A stretch of DNA of 64,000 nt. It comes from Pseudomonas frederiksbergensis. GTDB taxonomy: Bacteria; Pseudomonadota; Gammaproteobacteria; Pseudomonadales; Pseudomonadaceae. The notes under the pieces are model-generated. The model did no database searches. It was not told where the DNA came from and saw nothing but the letters and a program-made list of their open reading frames with translations. The stretch covers positions 1 through 64,000 of the forward strand of contig NZ_MOBM01000006.1 in assembly GCF_003732275.1 (NCBI RefSeq), given 5' to 3'. Positions within the stretch are counted from its first letter, which is position 1, and each line of letters begins with the position of its first letter. The position numbers were made by a program, and so were the translations under genes. Shown in pieces: positions 25,892-35,008 of the stretch.

Positions 25892-27484
25892 ATGACAGTT
25901 GTAGTCGATGACCATGTTCATACCGGCACCGCCCACGCCCACGGCCCCGCCAAAGGCCTGATGCGCTGGGTGCTGACCACCAACCACAAGGATATCGGCA
26001 CACTGTACCTGTGGTTTGCGTTCTCCATGTTCCTGCTGGGCGGCTCGTTCGCCATGGTGATTCGTGCCGAGCTGTTCCAGCCGGGACTGCAAATCGTCCA
26101 GCCGGAATTCTTCAACCAGATGACCACCATGCACGGCCTGGTGATGGTGTTCGGTGCGGTGATGCCGGCCTTCGTCGGCCTCGCCAACTGGATGATCCCG
26201 TTGATGATCGGCGCGCCGGACATGGCCTTGCCGCGGATGAACAACTTCAGTTTCTGGCTGTTGCCGGCAGCGTTCCTGCTGCTGGTATCGACCCTGTTCA
26301 CCCCCGGCGGCGGGCCGAACTTCGGCTGGACCTTCTATGCACCGCTGTCGACGACCTATGCGCCGGAAAGCGTGACGTTCTTCATCTTCGCCATCCACTT
26401 GATGGGGATCAGTTCGATCATGGGGGCGATCAACGTGATCGCGACCATTCTCAACCTGCGCGCCCCCGGCATGACGTTGATGAAAATGCCGCTGTTCGTC
26501 TGGACCTGGCTGATCACCGCGTTCCTGCTGATCGCGGTGATGCCGGTATTGGCCGGCTGCGTGACCATGATGCTGATGGACATCCACTTCGGCACCAGCT
26601 TCTTCAGTGCCGCCGGTGGCGGAGACCCTGTGTTGTTCCAGCATGTGTTCTGGTTCTTCGGTCACCCCGAGGTGTACATCATGATCCTGCCGGCCTTCGG
26701 TGCCGTCAGCTCGATCATTCCGGCCTTTTCGCGCAAGCCATTGTTCGGCTACACCTCGATGGTCTATGCGACGGCGAGTATTGCGTTCCTGTCGTTCATC
26801 GTCTGGGCGCACCACATGTTCGTGGTCGGCATTCCGCTGGTGGGCGAGTTGTTCTTCATGTACGCCACGCTGCTGATCGCGGTGCCCACCGGGGTCAAGG
26901 TGTTCAACTGGGCCAGCACCATGTGGCAAGGCTCGCTGACCTTCGAGACACCGATGCTGTTCGCCGTGGCGTTCGTCATCCTGTTCTCCATTGGCGGGTT
27001 CTCCGGGTTGATGCTGGCCATCGCCCCGGCGGACTTCCAGTACCAGGACACCTACTTCGTGGTCGCGCACTTCCATTACGTGCTGGTGCCGGGGGCGATC
27101 TTCGGGATCTTCGCCTCGGCCTACTACTGGATGCCGAAATGGACCGGCCACATGTACGACGAAACTCTCGGCAAGCTGCACTTCTGGCTCTCGTTCATCG
27201 GCATGAACATGGCGTTCTTCCCGATGCACTTCGTGGGCCTGGCGGGCATGCCGCGGCGGATTCCGGACTACAACCTGCAATTCGCCGACTTCAACATGGT
27301 GTCGTCGATCGGCGCGTTCATGTTTGGTGCCACGCAGATCTTCTTCCTGTTCATCGTGATCAAGACCATTCGCGGCGGCGAGCCGGCACCGGCCAAGCCG
27401 TGGGATGGGGCAGAAGGCCTGGAATGGAGCATTCCGTCGCCGGCGCCGTATCACACCTTCACCACGCCGCCGGAAGTGAAATGA
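25892..27484 (+). CDS. coxA: Cytochrome c oxidase (aa3) subunit I
   Basis: The 530-residue, 12-helix catalytic subunit holding haem a and the haem a3-CuB site where oxygen is reduced. Visible are the FNQMTTMHGLVMVF segment with a haem a histidine, WFFGHPEVYIMILPAFG (CuB histidine and its cross-linked tyrosine), the CuB HH pair in WAHHMFVVG, and VVAHFHYVL with the histidines for haems a and a3. GGAG lies before the start. A nested REPIN separates it from ctaG. Confidence 0.97.
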   Translation: MTVVVDDHVHTGTAHAHGPAKGLMRWVLTTNHKDIGTLYLWFAFSMFLLGGSFAMVIRAELFQPGLQIVQPEFFNQMTTMHGLVMVFGAVMPAFVGLANWMIPLMIGAPDMALPRMNNFSFWLLPAAFLLLVSTLFTPGGGPNFGWTFYAPLSTTYAPESVTFFIFAIHLMGISSIMGAINVIATILNLRAPGMTLMKMPLFVWTWLITAFLLIAVMPVLAGCVTMMLMDIHFGTSFFSAAGGGDPVLFQHVFWFFGHPEVYIMILPAFGAVSSIIPAFSRKPLFGYTSMVYATASIAFLSFIVWAHHMFVVGIPLVGELFFMYATLLIAVPTGVKVFNWASTMWQGSLTFETPMLFAVAFVILFSIGGFSGLMLAIAPADFQYQDTYFVVAHFHYVLVPGAIFGIFASAYYWMPKWTGHMYDETLGKLHFWLSFIGMNMAFFPMHFVGLAGMPRRIPDYNLQFADFNMVSSIGAFMFGATQIFFLFIVIKTIRGGEPAPAKPWDGAEGLEWSIPSPAPYHTFTTPPEVK

Positions 27485-27496
27485 ACGCGCACCCCT

Positions 27497-27626
27497 ATGT
27501 GGGAGCGACCCGATGTGGCGAGGGAGCTTGCTCCCGCTGGGTCGCGAAGCGGCCCCAAAAGCTTTGCGTCTGCTTCGCAGCCGAGCGGGAGCAAGCTCCC
27601 TCGCCACAAAGGCCCGCTCCAACAGT
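27497..27626. repeat. REPIN nested inside another REP pair, within the oxidase operon
   Basis: Inner inverted units GTGGCGAGGGAGC / GCTCCCTCGCCAC (27514-27608) lie between outer half-units TATGTGGGAGCGACC (27496) and GGCCCGCTCCAACA (27611). The inner class differs from the outer class, so it looks as if one element was inserted into another. Confidence 0.75.
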
Positions 27627-27649
27627 GTTATGCGTAGAGGCTGGAAATC

Positions 27650-28207
27650 ATGGCTGATTCGATTTCGATGAAGAAACTGGTCACCCGCCTGTTGCTGGTG
27701 GTGGTGGCGATGTTTGTCTTCGGCTTTGCCCTGGTGCCGATCTACGACGTGATGTGCAAGGCGTTCGGCATCAATGGCAAAACCTCCGGGCAGTATGAAG
27801 GCGAGCAAACGGTCGACGCCTCGCGGCAGGTTCGCGTGCAGTTTCTGTCGACCAACGCCGCCGACATGACCTGGGATTTCTATCCCAAGAGTGATGAGCT
27901 GACCGCTCACCCGGGGGCGGTGAACGAGATGATTTTCATCGCCCACAACCCGACCGATCGCCCGATGAGCGCCCAGGCGGTGCCGAGCATCGCGCCCAGC
28001 GCAGCCGCGGCGTACTTCCACAAGACCGAATGTTTCTGCTTTACCCAGCAAGTGCTGCAGCCCGGCCAACGAATCGAGATGCCGGTACGGTTCATTGTTG
28101 ACCGCGACATGCCCAAGGATGTGAAGCACCTGACGCTGTCCTACACGCTGTTCGATATCACCGCACGTCATCCTCCCGTGGCTGTTGCAGCAAGCACCGG
28201 CGGCTAG
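27650..28207 (+). CDS. ctaG: Cytochrome c oxidase copper chaperone CtaG (Cox11)
   Basis: The 185-residue single-span membrane protein delivers copper to the CuB site of subunit I. A membrane helix at about residues 10-31 is followed by a periplasmic immunoglobulin-like domain. The copper-binding pair is C128 and C130 in ECFCFTQQ, with a further conserved cysteine (C36) in YDVMCKAFG just after the membrane helix. It lies between the subunit I and subunit III genes, as in other proteobacterial oxidase loci. Confidence 0.95.
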   Translation: MADSISMKKLVTRLLLVVVAMFVFGFALVPIYDVMCKAFGINGKTSGQYEGEQTVDASRQVRVQFLSTNAADMTWDFYPKSDELTAHPGAVNEMIFIAHNPTDRPMSAQAVPSIAPSAAAAYFHKTECFCFTQQVLQPGQRIEMPVRFIVDRDMPKDVKHLTLSYTLFDITARHPPVAVAASTGG

Positions 28208-28240
28208 GCGTTAAAGCGTGCCCGATAAGGAGAACAATAA

Positions 28241-29128
28241 ATGGCAACTCATGAACATTATTACGTTCCAGCCCAGAGCAAATGGCCGATTATCGCCACG
28301 GTCGGCATGCTGGTCACGGTGTTCGGCCTGGGCACCTGGTTCAACGACCTGAAGGCTGCGCGGCCGGAATCCCACGGCCCGCTGATCTTTTTTGTCGGCG
28401 GACTGCTGCTGGCCTACATGCTGTTCGGCTGGTTCGGTACGGTGATCAAGGAAAGTCGCCAAGGGCTGTACAGCGCACAGATGGACCGCTCGTTCCGCTG
28501 GGGCATGAGCTGGTTCATTTTCTCCGAGGTGATGTTCTTCATCGCTTTTTTCGGTGCGCTGTTTTATGTGCGTAACGTCGCAGGCCCGGCGCTGGGCGGT
28601 GAAGGCACCAAAGGCATCGCTCACATGTTGTGGCCGGCGTTTGAATTCACCTGGCCGCTGCTGAACAACCCGGACTCGAAACTCTTTCCTCCACCCAAGG
28701 AAGTCATCAGCCCCTGGGGTCTGCCGCTGCTCAATACCGTGCTGCTGGTGAGTTCCAGCGTCACCGTGACCATTGCTCACCATGCCTTGAAGAAAGGCCA
28801 CCGCGGCGCACTGAAAATCTGGCTGGCGCTGACCGTGTTGCTCGGTTGCGCGTTCCTCGGTTTCCAGGCCGAAGAATACCTGCACGCCTACCACGAGCTG
28901 GGCCTGACCCTGGGCTCCGGCATCTACGGCGCGACCTTCTTCATGCTCACCGGTTTCCACGGCGCCCACGTGACCATCGGCACGATCATTCTGTTCGTGA
29001 TGCTGATGCGGATCATGCGCGGTCACTTCGATGCCGACCACCAATTCGCCTTCGAGGCGGCGAGCTGGTACTGGCACTTCGTGGACGTGGTGTGGATCGG
29101 TCTGTTCGTTTTCGTCTACGTGCTCTGA
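28241..29128 (+). CDS. coxC: Cytochrome c oxidase (aa3) subunit III
   Basis: A 295-residue membrane protein with seven predicted helices that stabilises the catalytic core and helps proton uptake. Family signatures include the helix around RWGMSWFIFSEVMFFIAFFGALFYVR, and the C-terminal FHGAHVTIGTIIL and ASWYWHFVDVVWIGLFVFVYVL. TAAGGAGAAC precedes the ATG at 28241. It is the last structural gene of the oxidase; the assembly genes resume after a small convergent gene. Confidence 0.96.
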   Translation: MATHEHYYVPAQSKWPIIATVGMLVTVFGLGTWFNDLKAARPESHGPLIFFVGGLLLAYMLFGWFGTVIKESRQGLYSAQMDRSFRWGMSWFIFSEVMFFIAFFGALFYVRNVAGPALGGEGTKGIAHMLWPAFEFTWPLLNNPDSKLFPPPKEVISPWGLPLLNTVLLVSSSVTVTIAHHALKKGHRGALKIWLALTVLLGCAFLGFQAEEYLHAYHELGLTLGSGIYGATFFMLTGFHGAHVTIGTIILFVMLMRIMRGHFDADHQFAFEAASWYWHFVDVVWIGLFVFVYVL

Positions 29129-29144
29129 GCCTTGGCTTTCATGA

Positions 29145-29348
29145 CTACCAAGGCACGTGAGACACCAACTGGCCGCTGAAAAAACCCCAGGCGATCAAGC
29201 CGACAGTGGTGGCGGCCAGCGCAACACGAACACTCAAGGCGATGACCAGGCGATTCGAGTGGCTGTCGTCCTTGACCAGAAAAAACAGGCCGCTGAACAG
29301 GCTGACAACCGTGGCAATCAGCATCAGGACGATGGCTGCTTTGAGCAT
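29145..29348 (-). CDS. DUF2909 twin-transmembrane protein
   Basis: A 67-residue protein with two hydrophobic segments (residues 3-25 and 34-57) and a short polar hairpin KDDSHSNRLV between them, the layout of the DUF2909 'twin transmembrane' family. It lies on the opposite strand between coxC and SURF1, a position conserved in pseudomonads as far as I recall. Its 3' end is 17 bases from coxC. A role as a small oxidase-associated subunit is suggested only by location. Confidence 0.8.
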   Translation of the reverse strand: MLKAAIVLMLIATVVSLFSGLFFLVKDDSHSNRLVIALSVRVALAATTVGLIAWGFFSGQLVSHVPW

Positions 29349-29418
29349 GGTGATACTCCGGGGGACAGGCGATGCATTTGAGTATAGCTATCGCGACTAC
29401 CGACTTTCTGGCGACGCC

Positions 29419-30159
29419 ATGAAACGCTTCCGGCCGGGCCTCGTGCCGACCCTGGTGGTCGCGATGCTGCTGCCTTTGCTGGTGTCACTCGGGTTCTGGC
29501 AGTTGAGCCGGGGCGCGGAGAAAAGCGTGCTGCTGCAAAGCTACGCCGAGCGCCGGGCGGCCGAACCGATGGTCAGCACTGAACTGCAACACACCGAAGA
29601 TCCGGCCTTCCGCCGGGTTCGCCTGCACGGCCAGTTCGACGCCGAACACAGCCTGCTGCTGGACAACCGTCAGCGCGATGGCAAGGTCGGGGTCGAACTA
29701 CTACAACCGTTTCAGGACCGGGCAACCGGGCTCTGGCTGCTGGTCAATCGCGGCTGGTTGCCGTGGCCGGATCGCCGCACACCGCCGTCATTCACCACAC
29801 CGACTCAAGCATTGAGCCTCGACGCCTGGGTCTACGTCTCCCCCGGCGCAACGTTCCAATTGCACGCCGACCCAGACACCACGACCTGGCCACAACTGGT
29901 CACCGCCATTGAACCGGCCAGGCTCTGGGCGGCGCTTGACCGTGACGGTTACGCCTACGAATTACGCGCGCAAAGCGGTCCCGCGACCTACCAGGCCGAT
30001 TGGCCGGTGGTGGCCATGGGGCCGGAAAAACACTTGGCTTATGCCGTGCAGTGGTTCGCCCTGTCGATAGCCCTGCTCGGCCTTTACCTCTATCTCGGCT
30101 GGCACAACGCAAAGGAGAAAAATAATGGGAGCGGCCATGAATCCACCCGGCATGTCTGA
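29419..30159 (+). CDS. SURF1 family oxidase assembly protein
   Basis: A 246-residue protein with membrane helices near each end (about residues 8-28 and 213-233) enclosing a periplasmic domain, the SURF1/Shy1 topology. Motifs include LGFWQLSRGAEK, LLLDNRQRDGKVGVELLQPF and LVNRGWLPWPDRR. SURF1 helps place haem a in subunit I. The ATG at 29419 gives the family length; the in-frame extension to 29206 crosses the divergent DUF2909 gene. Its 3' end overlaps the next gene by 35 bases. Confidence 0.9.
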   Translation: MKRFRPGLVPTLVVAMLLPLLVSLGFWQLSRGAEKSVLLQSYAERRAAEPMVSTELQHTEDPAFRRVRLHGQFDAEHSLLLDNRQRDGKVGVELLQPFQDRATGLWLLVNRGWLPWPDRRTPPSFTTPTQALSLDAWVYVSPGATFQLHADPDTTTWPQLVTAIEPARLWAALDRDGYAYELRAQSGPATYQADWPVVAMGPEKHLAYAVQWFALSIALLGLYLYLGWHNAKEKNNGSGHESTRHV

Positions 30160-30718
30160 AGCGAAAACGCCGGTAAACCGTCGGCGCGGGCGCTTGCAGT
30201 TGTTACTGATCCTGTTGGGAGTGGTGGGTCCGATGATCCTCGCCACCGGCATGTACAAATTGCAGTTCTGGGTGCCAGAGGGCCGCAGTTATCACGGTGA
30301 ACTGATCGGCAACGGCCAGACCCGCGCTGACATCGGCGTACCGGCGCAAGAAGACCGCTGGCAGTTGCTGGTGACGGCGCCCAAGGACTGTTCAGTGGAC
30401 TGCCAGCAACTGGTGTATCTGGCGCGCCAGATCCAGATCGGCCTCGGTCGCGATGCCTCCCGCGCCAGCCATGCGCTGGCCATCGCGCAGCCGCTGAACA
30501 GCGATTACGCGACTAAACTTCAACGAGAGTACCCGCAGCTGCAACGTTATTCACTGGACCTGCCGACCTATATCAAAGGCGCTCAGAGCAATGACACGCC
30601 GCACCTGTGGATCATCGACCCTCACGGCAATCTGGTGCTGCGCTACGACCCGACGGCGAAGGGCAAGGACCTGCTCAACGACCTGCGCCATTTGCTGAAA
30701 CTGTCGAACATCGGATAA
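30125..30718 (+). CDS. Membrane-anchored protein of the oxidase assembly cluster (PA0111-like)
   Basis: A 197-residue protein with one N-terminal membrane helix (about residues 22-44) and a periplasmic domain of about 150 residues. A CSVDC pair near residue 90 and the ending TPHLWIIDPHGNLVLRYDP recall the thioredoxin/SCO-like fold, although I do not see a proper CxxxC copper site. AAAGGAG seven bases before 30125 sets the start and makes a 35-base overlap with SURF1. Its place between SURF1 and ctaA suggests a role in copper or haem delivery; this is inference. Confidence 0.75.
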   Translation: MGAAMNPPGMSEAKTPVNRRRGRLQLLLILLGVVGPMILATGMYKLQFWVPEGRSYHGELIGNGQTRADIGVPAQEDRWQLLVTAPKDCSVDCQQLVYLARQIQIGLGRDASRASHALAIAQPLNSDYATKLQREYPQLQRYSLDLPTYIKGAQSNDTPHLWIIDPHGNLVLRYDPTAKGKDLLNDLRHLLKLSNIG

Positions 30719-30728
30719 GGGCATCGTC

Positions 30729-31808
30729 ATGGCCAAACCTGGATTTCGCCTCGCGCTGTTTGCCACCTTGCTGGCACTGATTGTGGTCTTGCTCGGCGCC
30801 TACACACGCCTGACTCACGCTGGCCTTGGCTGTCCGGACTGGCCCGGCTGCTACGGCTTTATCAGCGTGCCGAACAGCGAAGCCCAACTGGCCCATGCCG
30901 AACTGCATTTTCCCGATACGCCGGTAGAAGCCCACAAAGGCTGGAACGAGATGCTTCACCGCTACTTCGCCGGCACATTGGGGCTGTTGATCACGGTGCT
31001 GGCGGGCCGCGCCTGGACCCATCGTCATCACCCGGGGCAGCCGGTGAAATTACCGTTGTTCTTGCTGGCGGTGGTGTTCGCCCAAGCGGCGTTCGGCATG
31101 TGGACGGTGACGCTCAAGCTCTGGCCGCAAGTGGTCACCGGGCATTTGCTCGGCGGCTTTGCGACCTTGAGCCTATTGTTTCTGCTGACCTTGCGCCTGT
31201 CCGGCGTATTGCCGGCGCTGACCGTGCCCCGGCGTTTGCAGCGCTGGGCGACCGCAGGGTTGCTGCTGGTGATCCTGCAAATTGCCCTTGGTGGCTGGGT
31301 CAGCTCCAATTATGCGGCGGTGGCCTGCATCGACTTTCCGACCTGCCACGGACAATGGCTGCCACCCACTGATTTCGCCAACGGCTTTCACCTGACCCAA
31401 CACATCGGCCCCAATTATCTGGGCGGGCAACTGGACAGCGATGCCCGCACCGCGATTCACCTGACGCACCGTATCGGCGCGCTACTGGTCACCCTCGTTC
31501 TGCTCGGTCTGGCCTGGCAACTGAAGGTCGTCGGCATGACGCGTCTGGCCGCCACGGTGCTGATCGCCCTGGCCGCACAAATCACCCTGGGCATCAGCAA
31601 CGTGGTGTTTCACTTGCCACTGCCGGTGGCTGTCGCCCACAACGCCGGTGGCGCAGCGCTGCTGCTGACGATGGTGCTGGTCAATTATCACGCGCGAACC
31701 AGTCTGGTTCGGGTCAAGCATCAGCCCCCTGTGCGCTGGCGTCTCAGCCTTCGTAAACACTCGGCCGGGCCCATAACAATAAAAGGAGAAATGCCATGGC
31801 GACCCTGA
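30729..31808 (+). CDS. ctaA: Haem A synthase (Cox15/CtaA)
   Basis: A 359-residue, eight-helix inner-membrane enzyme that oxidises the C8 methyl of haem O to the formyl of haem A. Family features: [21 protein letters not shown] after helix 1, EMLHRYFAG with a conserved histidine, [12 protein letters not shown], and a second half with [10 protein letters not shown] and [11 protein letters not shown]. The two halves reflect the internal duplication of the family. It overlaps ctaB by 13 bases, so haem O and haem A synthesis are translated together. Confidence 0.94.
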   Translation: MAKPGFRLALFATLLALIVVLLGAYTRLTHAGLGCPDWPGCYGFISVPNSEAQLAHAELHFPDTPVEAHKGWNEMLHRYFAGTLGLLITVLAGRAWTHRHHPGQPVKLPLFLLAVVFAQAAFGMWTVTLKLWPQVVTGHLLGGFATLSLLFLLTLRLSGVLPALTVPRRLQRWATAGLLLVILQIALGGWVSSNYAAVACIDFPTCHGQWLPPTDFANGFHLTQHIGPNYLGGQLDSDARTAIHLTHRIGALLVTLVLLGLAWQLKVVGMTRLAATVLIALAAQITLGISNVVFHLPLPVAVAHNAGGAALLLTMVLVNYHARTSLVRVKHQPPVRWRLSLRKHSAGPITIKGEMPWRP

Positions 31809-32695
31809 TCGGCGAACGTCACAGTCAGGCAATCTGGCGCGATTACCTGGAGCTGACCAAGCCGAAAGTGGTGGTGCTGATGCTCATCACCTCGCTGGTC
31901 GGCATGTTCCTCGCGACGCGCGCCGGGGTGCCGTGGACGGTGTTGGTGTTCGGCAATCTGGGGATTGCCTTGTGTGCCGGCGGTGCGGCGGCGGTCAACC
32001 ATGTGGTGGACCGGCGCATCGACGCTGTCATGGCCCGGACCCACAAGCGGCCCTTGGCCGAAGGTCGGGTATCTCCGAGCGCCGCGCTGACTTTCGCTCT
32101 GGTGCTGGCGCTGCTCGGCCAGGCTTTACTGCTTACCTTCACCAACCCGTTGACGGCATGGTTGACCCTCGCGTCATTGCTCGGTTATGCCGTGGTTTAC
32201 ACCGGGTTCCTGAAACGTGCGACGCCGCAGAACATCGTCATCGGCGGCCTCGCTGGTGCGGCCCCACCGCTGCTCGGCTGGACCGCCGCCACCGGTCATG
32301 TCAGTGCCGAACCGTTGCTGCTGGTGCTGATCATCTTCGCCTGGACCCCGCCGCACTTCTGGGCGCTGGCGATTCATCGCAAAGAGGAATACGCCAAGGC
32401 TGACATTCCGATGCTGCCGGTGACCCACGGCGAGCACTACACCAAAGTCCACATCCTGCTTTATACCTTTGCGCTACTGGCCGTCAGCCTGATGCCCTAC
32501 GTGATCCACATGAGCGGCGTGCTCTACCTGATTTGTGCCCTCGCACTGGGCGCGAGGTTTCTGCAATGGGCCGTGGTGCTGTACCGTGGCACTCGGCCGC
32601 ACGCGGCGATCAACACGTTCAAGTACTCTATTTACTACTTGTTCCTGCTGTTTATCGCGCTGCTCGTAGACCACTACTTACTGTTGAACCTATGA
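31796..32695 (+). CDS. ctaB: Protoheme IX farnesyltransferase (haem O synthase)
   Basis: A 299-residue UbiA-family prenyltransferase that adds a farnesyl chain to protohaem to give haem O. The allylic-diphosphate binding motif NHVVDRRID(A)VMART is near residue 65. The sequence opens with [23 protein letters not shown] and has about nine helices, typical of CyoE/CtaB. AAAGGAG precedes the ATG, inside the end of ctaA. It overlaps the following SCO gene by four bases (ATGA). The alternative symbol cyoE is used for the same family. Confidence 0.95.
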   Translation: MATLIGERHSQAIWRDYLELTKPKVVVLMLITSLVGMFLATRAGVPWTVLVFGNLGIALCAGGAAAVNHVVDRRIDAVMARTHKRPLAEGRVSPSAALTFALVLALLGQALLLTFTNPLTAWLTLASLLGYAVVYTGFLKRATPQNIVIGGLAGAAPPLLGWTAATGHVSAEPLLLVLIIFAWTPPHFWALAIHRKEEYAKADIPMLPVTHGEHYTKVHILLYTFALLAVSLMPYVIHMSGVLYLICALALGARFLQWAVVLYRGTRPHAAINTFKYSIYYLFLLFIALLVDHYLLLNL

Positions 32696-33327
32696 CTCGA
32701 ACCCAGAAAACCGTCTTCATTCTCGTCGCCTTGATCGCGCTGATCCTGGGCCTGACCATCAACAAAGTACTGACCGGAAAAAACCAGGGCGACCCGACGG
32801 CACTGATCGATGCGGGAATCATCCTGTTGCCCCAAAGCCGTAACCTGCCGGACGTTAAGATGACCGATCAGGACGGTAAGCCAGTGGCGGTCAACGAGCT
32901 CAAAGGCAAATGGAGTCTGCTGTTCTTCGGCTACACCTTCTGCCCGGACATCTGCCCGACCACCCTCGCCCAGCTGCGGCAGATCAAGAGCGAACTGCCA
33001 GCGGATTCGGTGGACAAGTTGCAGATCGTTTTGGTCAGCGTCGACCCGAACCGCGACACGCCCAAGCAACTCAAGCAATACCTGGGCTACTTCGATCCGC
33101 AATTTATCGGGCTGACTGCGTCCTCGGTCGAAGACCTTCAGAAACTCGCCAATGCGGTGAGTATTCCGTACATTCCGGCTGACACCAGCAAGCCTAATTA
33201 CACCGTCGACCACAGCGGCAACCTCGCGGTGATCGGCCCGGACGGGACTCAACGCGGGTTCATTCGTGCACCGTTGAACAACCAGAAACTGGTGGCGCAA
33301 TTGCCGGTGATGCTCAAGCGCGAATAA
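32692..33327 (+). CDS. SCO1/SenC copper chaperone of cytochrome oxidase
   Basis: A 211-residue membrane-anchored thioredoxin-fold protein that loads copper into the CuA site of subunit II. The anchor is at residues 8-25. The copper ligands are C84 and C88 (FCPDICP) and H174 (TVDHSG). The start ATG at 32692 overlaps the ctaB stop; the longer frame to 32533 lies within ctaB. It closes the oxidase assembly group and is followed by a REPIN and a two-way terminator shared with metQ. Confidence 0.93.
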   Translation: MTRTQKTVFILVALIALILGLTINKVLTGKNQGDPTALIDAGIILLPQSRNLPDVKMTDQDGKPVAVNELKGKWSLLFFGYTFCPDICPTTLAQLRQIKSELPADSVDKLQIVLVSVDPNRDTPKQLKQYLGYFDPQFIGLTASSVEDLQKLANAVSIPYIPADTSKPNYTVDHSGNLAVIGPDGTQRGFIRAPLNNQKLVAQLPVMLKRE

Positions 33328-33340
33328 CCAACACAATACC

Positions 33341-33432
33341 CTGTGGGGGCGGGCTTGCTCGTGAAGAGGCCATAACATCCAACATCAATGTTGACTGTTA
33401 CACCGCTTTCGCGAGCAAGCCCGCTCCCACAG
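33341..33432. repeat. REPIN, GGGGCGGGCTTGCTCG class
   Basis: Inverted REP units flank about 45 bases, between the convergent sco and metQ genes. Confidence 0.85.
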
Positions 33433-33450
33433 GTACGGTGTTTCAGGCAC

Positions 33451-33484
33451 AAAAAAGGGGCGCAGTGATTGCGCCCCTTTTTTC
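33451..33484. terminator. Bidirectional Rho-independent terminator (sco / metQ)
   Basis: Perfect 14-bp stem AAAAAAGGGGCGCA / TGCGCCCCTTTTTT with a 5-base loop. The A-run on one side and T-run on the other serve both convergent operons. Confidence 0.9.
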
Positions 33485-33499
33485 GTTTACATCAGCTGA

Positions 33500-34273
33500 T
33501 CAGAACGCCGGCAATACCGCGCCTTTGTATTTCTCGAGAATGAAGGCTTTCACTTCCGGGCTGTGCAGGGCAGCAACCAGTTTCTGCATCGCGGCGCTGT
33601 CCTTGTCGTCCGGACGGGCAACGAGGATGTTCACGTACGGCGAGTCGTTGCCTTCGATGACCAGCGCATCCTTGGACGGATCAAGCTTGGCTTCCAGCGC
33701 GTAGTTGGTATTGATCAGCGCCAGGTCGACCTGGGTCAGCACGCGCGGGATGGTCGCGGCTTCCAGTTCACGGAATTTCAGGTCCTTGGTGTTCTCGGTG
33801 ATGTCCTTCACGGTCGACAGGATGTTGTTCGAATCCTTCAACTTGATCAGGCCAGCCTTCGCCAGCAGCAACAGCGCACGACCACCGTTGGTGGCGTCGT
33901 TCGGAATCACCACGTTGGCGCCGCCCGGCAGCTCGGTCAGCGCTTTGTACTTGCTGGAGTAAGCGCCCAGCGGCTCCAGATGCACACCGGCAACGCTGAC
34001 GAGGTTGGTGCCCTTGGCTTTGTTGAACTCATCCAGATATGGCTGGTGCTGGAAGAAGTTGGCGTCCAGACGCTTCTCGGCCACCTGCACGTTCGGCTGG
34101 ATGTAGTCGGTGAAGACTTTGACCTTCAGGTCCACGCCTTCTTTGGCCAGGGCCGGTTTAACAAACTCGAGGATTTCCGCGTGAGGCACCGGGGTGGCCG
34201 CGACGGTCAGGGTGTCGGCAGCGTGTGCGGAAAAGGCTGCAACGGCAGCGAACGCGACGAGTAGTTTTTTCAT
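33500..34273 (-). CDS. metQ: D/L-methionine ABC transporter, substrate-binding protein (NlpA family)
   Basis: A 257-residue periplasmic binding protein of the MetQ/NlpA family: TLTVAATPVPHAEIL, DANFFQHQPYLDEFN, IPNDATNGGRALLLLAKAGLI and INTNYALEA are all present. The signal peptide ends in SAHA-AD and contains no cysteine, so the protein appears to be soluble in the periplasm, unlike the lipid-anchored E. coli MetQ. It is the last gene of metNIQ, 60 bases after metI. Confidence 0.93.
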   Translation of the reverse strand: MKKLLVAFAAVAAFSAHAADTLTVAATPVPHAEILEFVKPALAKEGVDLKVKVFTDYIQPNVQVAEKRLDANFFQHQPYLDEFNKAKGTNLVSVAGVHLEPLGAYSSKYKALTELPGGANVVIPNDATNGGRALLLLAKAGLIKLKDSNNILSTVKDITENTKDLKFRELEAATIPRVLTQVDLALINTNYALEAKLDPSKDALVIEGNDSPYVNILVARPDDKDSAAMQKLVAALHSPEVKAFILEKYKGAVLPAF

Positions 34274-34333
34274 TCAGCTAACTCCTTGTGAGGCGCCCGT
34301 TTGGCGCCTGCCAGCGAATGGCCGGCTCATGAC

Positions 34334-35008
34334 TTATTTACGTGAGAAGTGGACAACCAATTTGTCGCCAACGGTTTGCAGCACTTGAACCAGCATCAGC
34401 AGCAACACCACCGTCACAACCATCACATCCGTCTGGAAGCGCTGGTAACCGAAACGGATCGCCAGGTCGCCCAGGCCGCCAGCGCCGACCACACCGGCCA
34501 TTGCCGTGTAGGACACCAGTGTAATCGCTGTCACCGTAATCGCCGCGAAGATGCCCGGTCGGGCTTCCGGCAGCAAGGCATTGATGATGATCTGACGTGT
34601 CGTCGCGCCCATGGCCTGGGTCGCCTCGATGATGCCGCGATCCACTTCACGCAGGGCGGTTTCCACCAGTCGTGCGAAGAACGGCGTGGCGCCCACCACC
34701 AAGGGTGGAATCGCACCGGCGACCCCCAGGGAGGTGCCTGTGATCAACACGGTGAACGGAATCATCACGATCAGCAAAATGATGAACGGCAGCGAACGCA
34801 AAATGTTCACCACCAACGACAGCATCGCGTAGACACCTTTGGCTTCCAGCAACTGGCGCGGGCTGCACAGAAACAACAACACGCCCAGCGGCAGGCCCAA
34901 CAGCACCGTGAACAACAGCGAACCACCGAGCATCAGCAGGGTGTCGCAGGTGGCCAGCCAGATTTCGTACCAGTCGATATTGGAGAAGAAACTCATCAGG
35001 ACTTCCAT
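34334..35008 (-). CDS. metI: Methionine ABC transporter permease
   Basis: A 224-residue inner-membrane permease with five or six helices and the ABC-permease EAA loop around EATQAMGATTRQIIINALLPEARPG, the contact site for the ATPase. The ATG at 35008 overlaps the metN stop by one base (TGATG). A second in-frame ATG (residue 5, MSFFSNIDWYE) is also a possible start. Confidence 0.94.
   Translation of the reverse strand: MEVLMSFFSNIDWYEIWLATCDTLLMLGGSLLFTVLLGLPLGVLLFLCSPRQLLEAKGVYAMLSLVVNILRSLPFIILLIVMIPFTVLITGTSLGVAGAIPPLVVGATPFFARLVETALREVDRGIIEATQAMGATTRQIIINALLPEARPGIFAAITVTAITLVSYTAMAGVVGAGGLGDLAIRFGYQRFQTDVMVVTVVLLLMLVQVLQTVGDKLVVHFSRK

Noticed and set aside
25769..28171. An 800-codon open frame on the minus strand opposite coxA
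   Set aside because: It mirrors the codon structure of coxA and ctaG; composition is H/R/G/Q-rich with no family motif, while the plus strand encodes clear oxidase genes.
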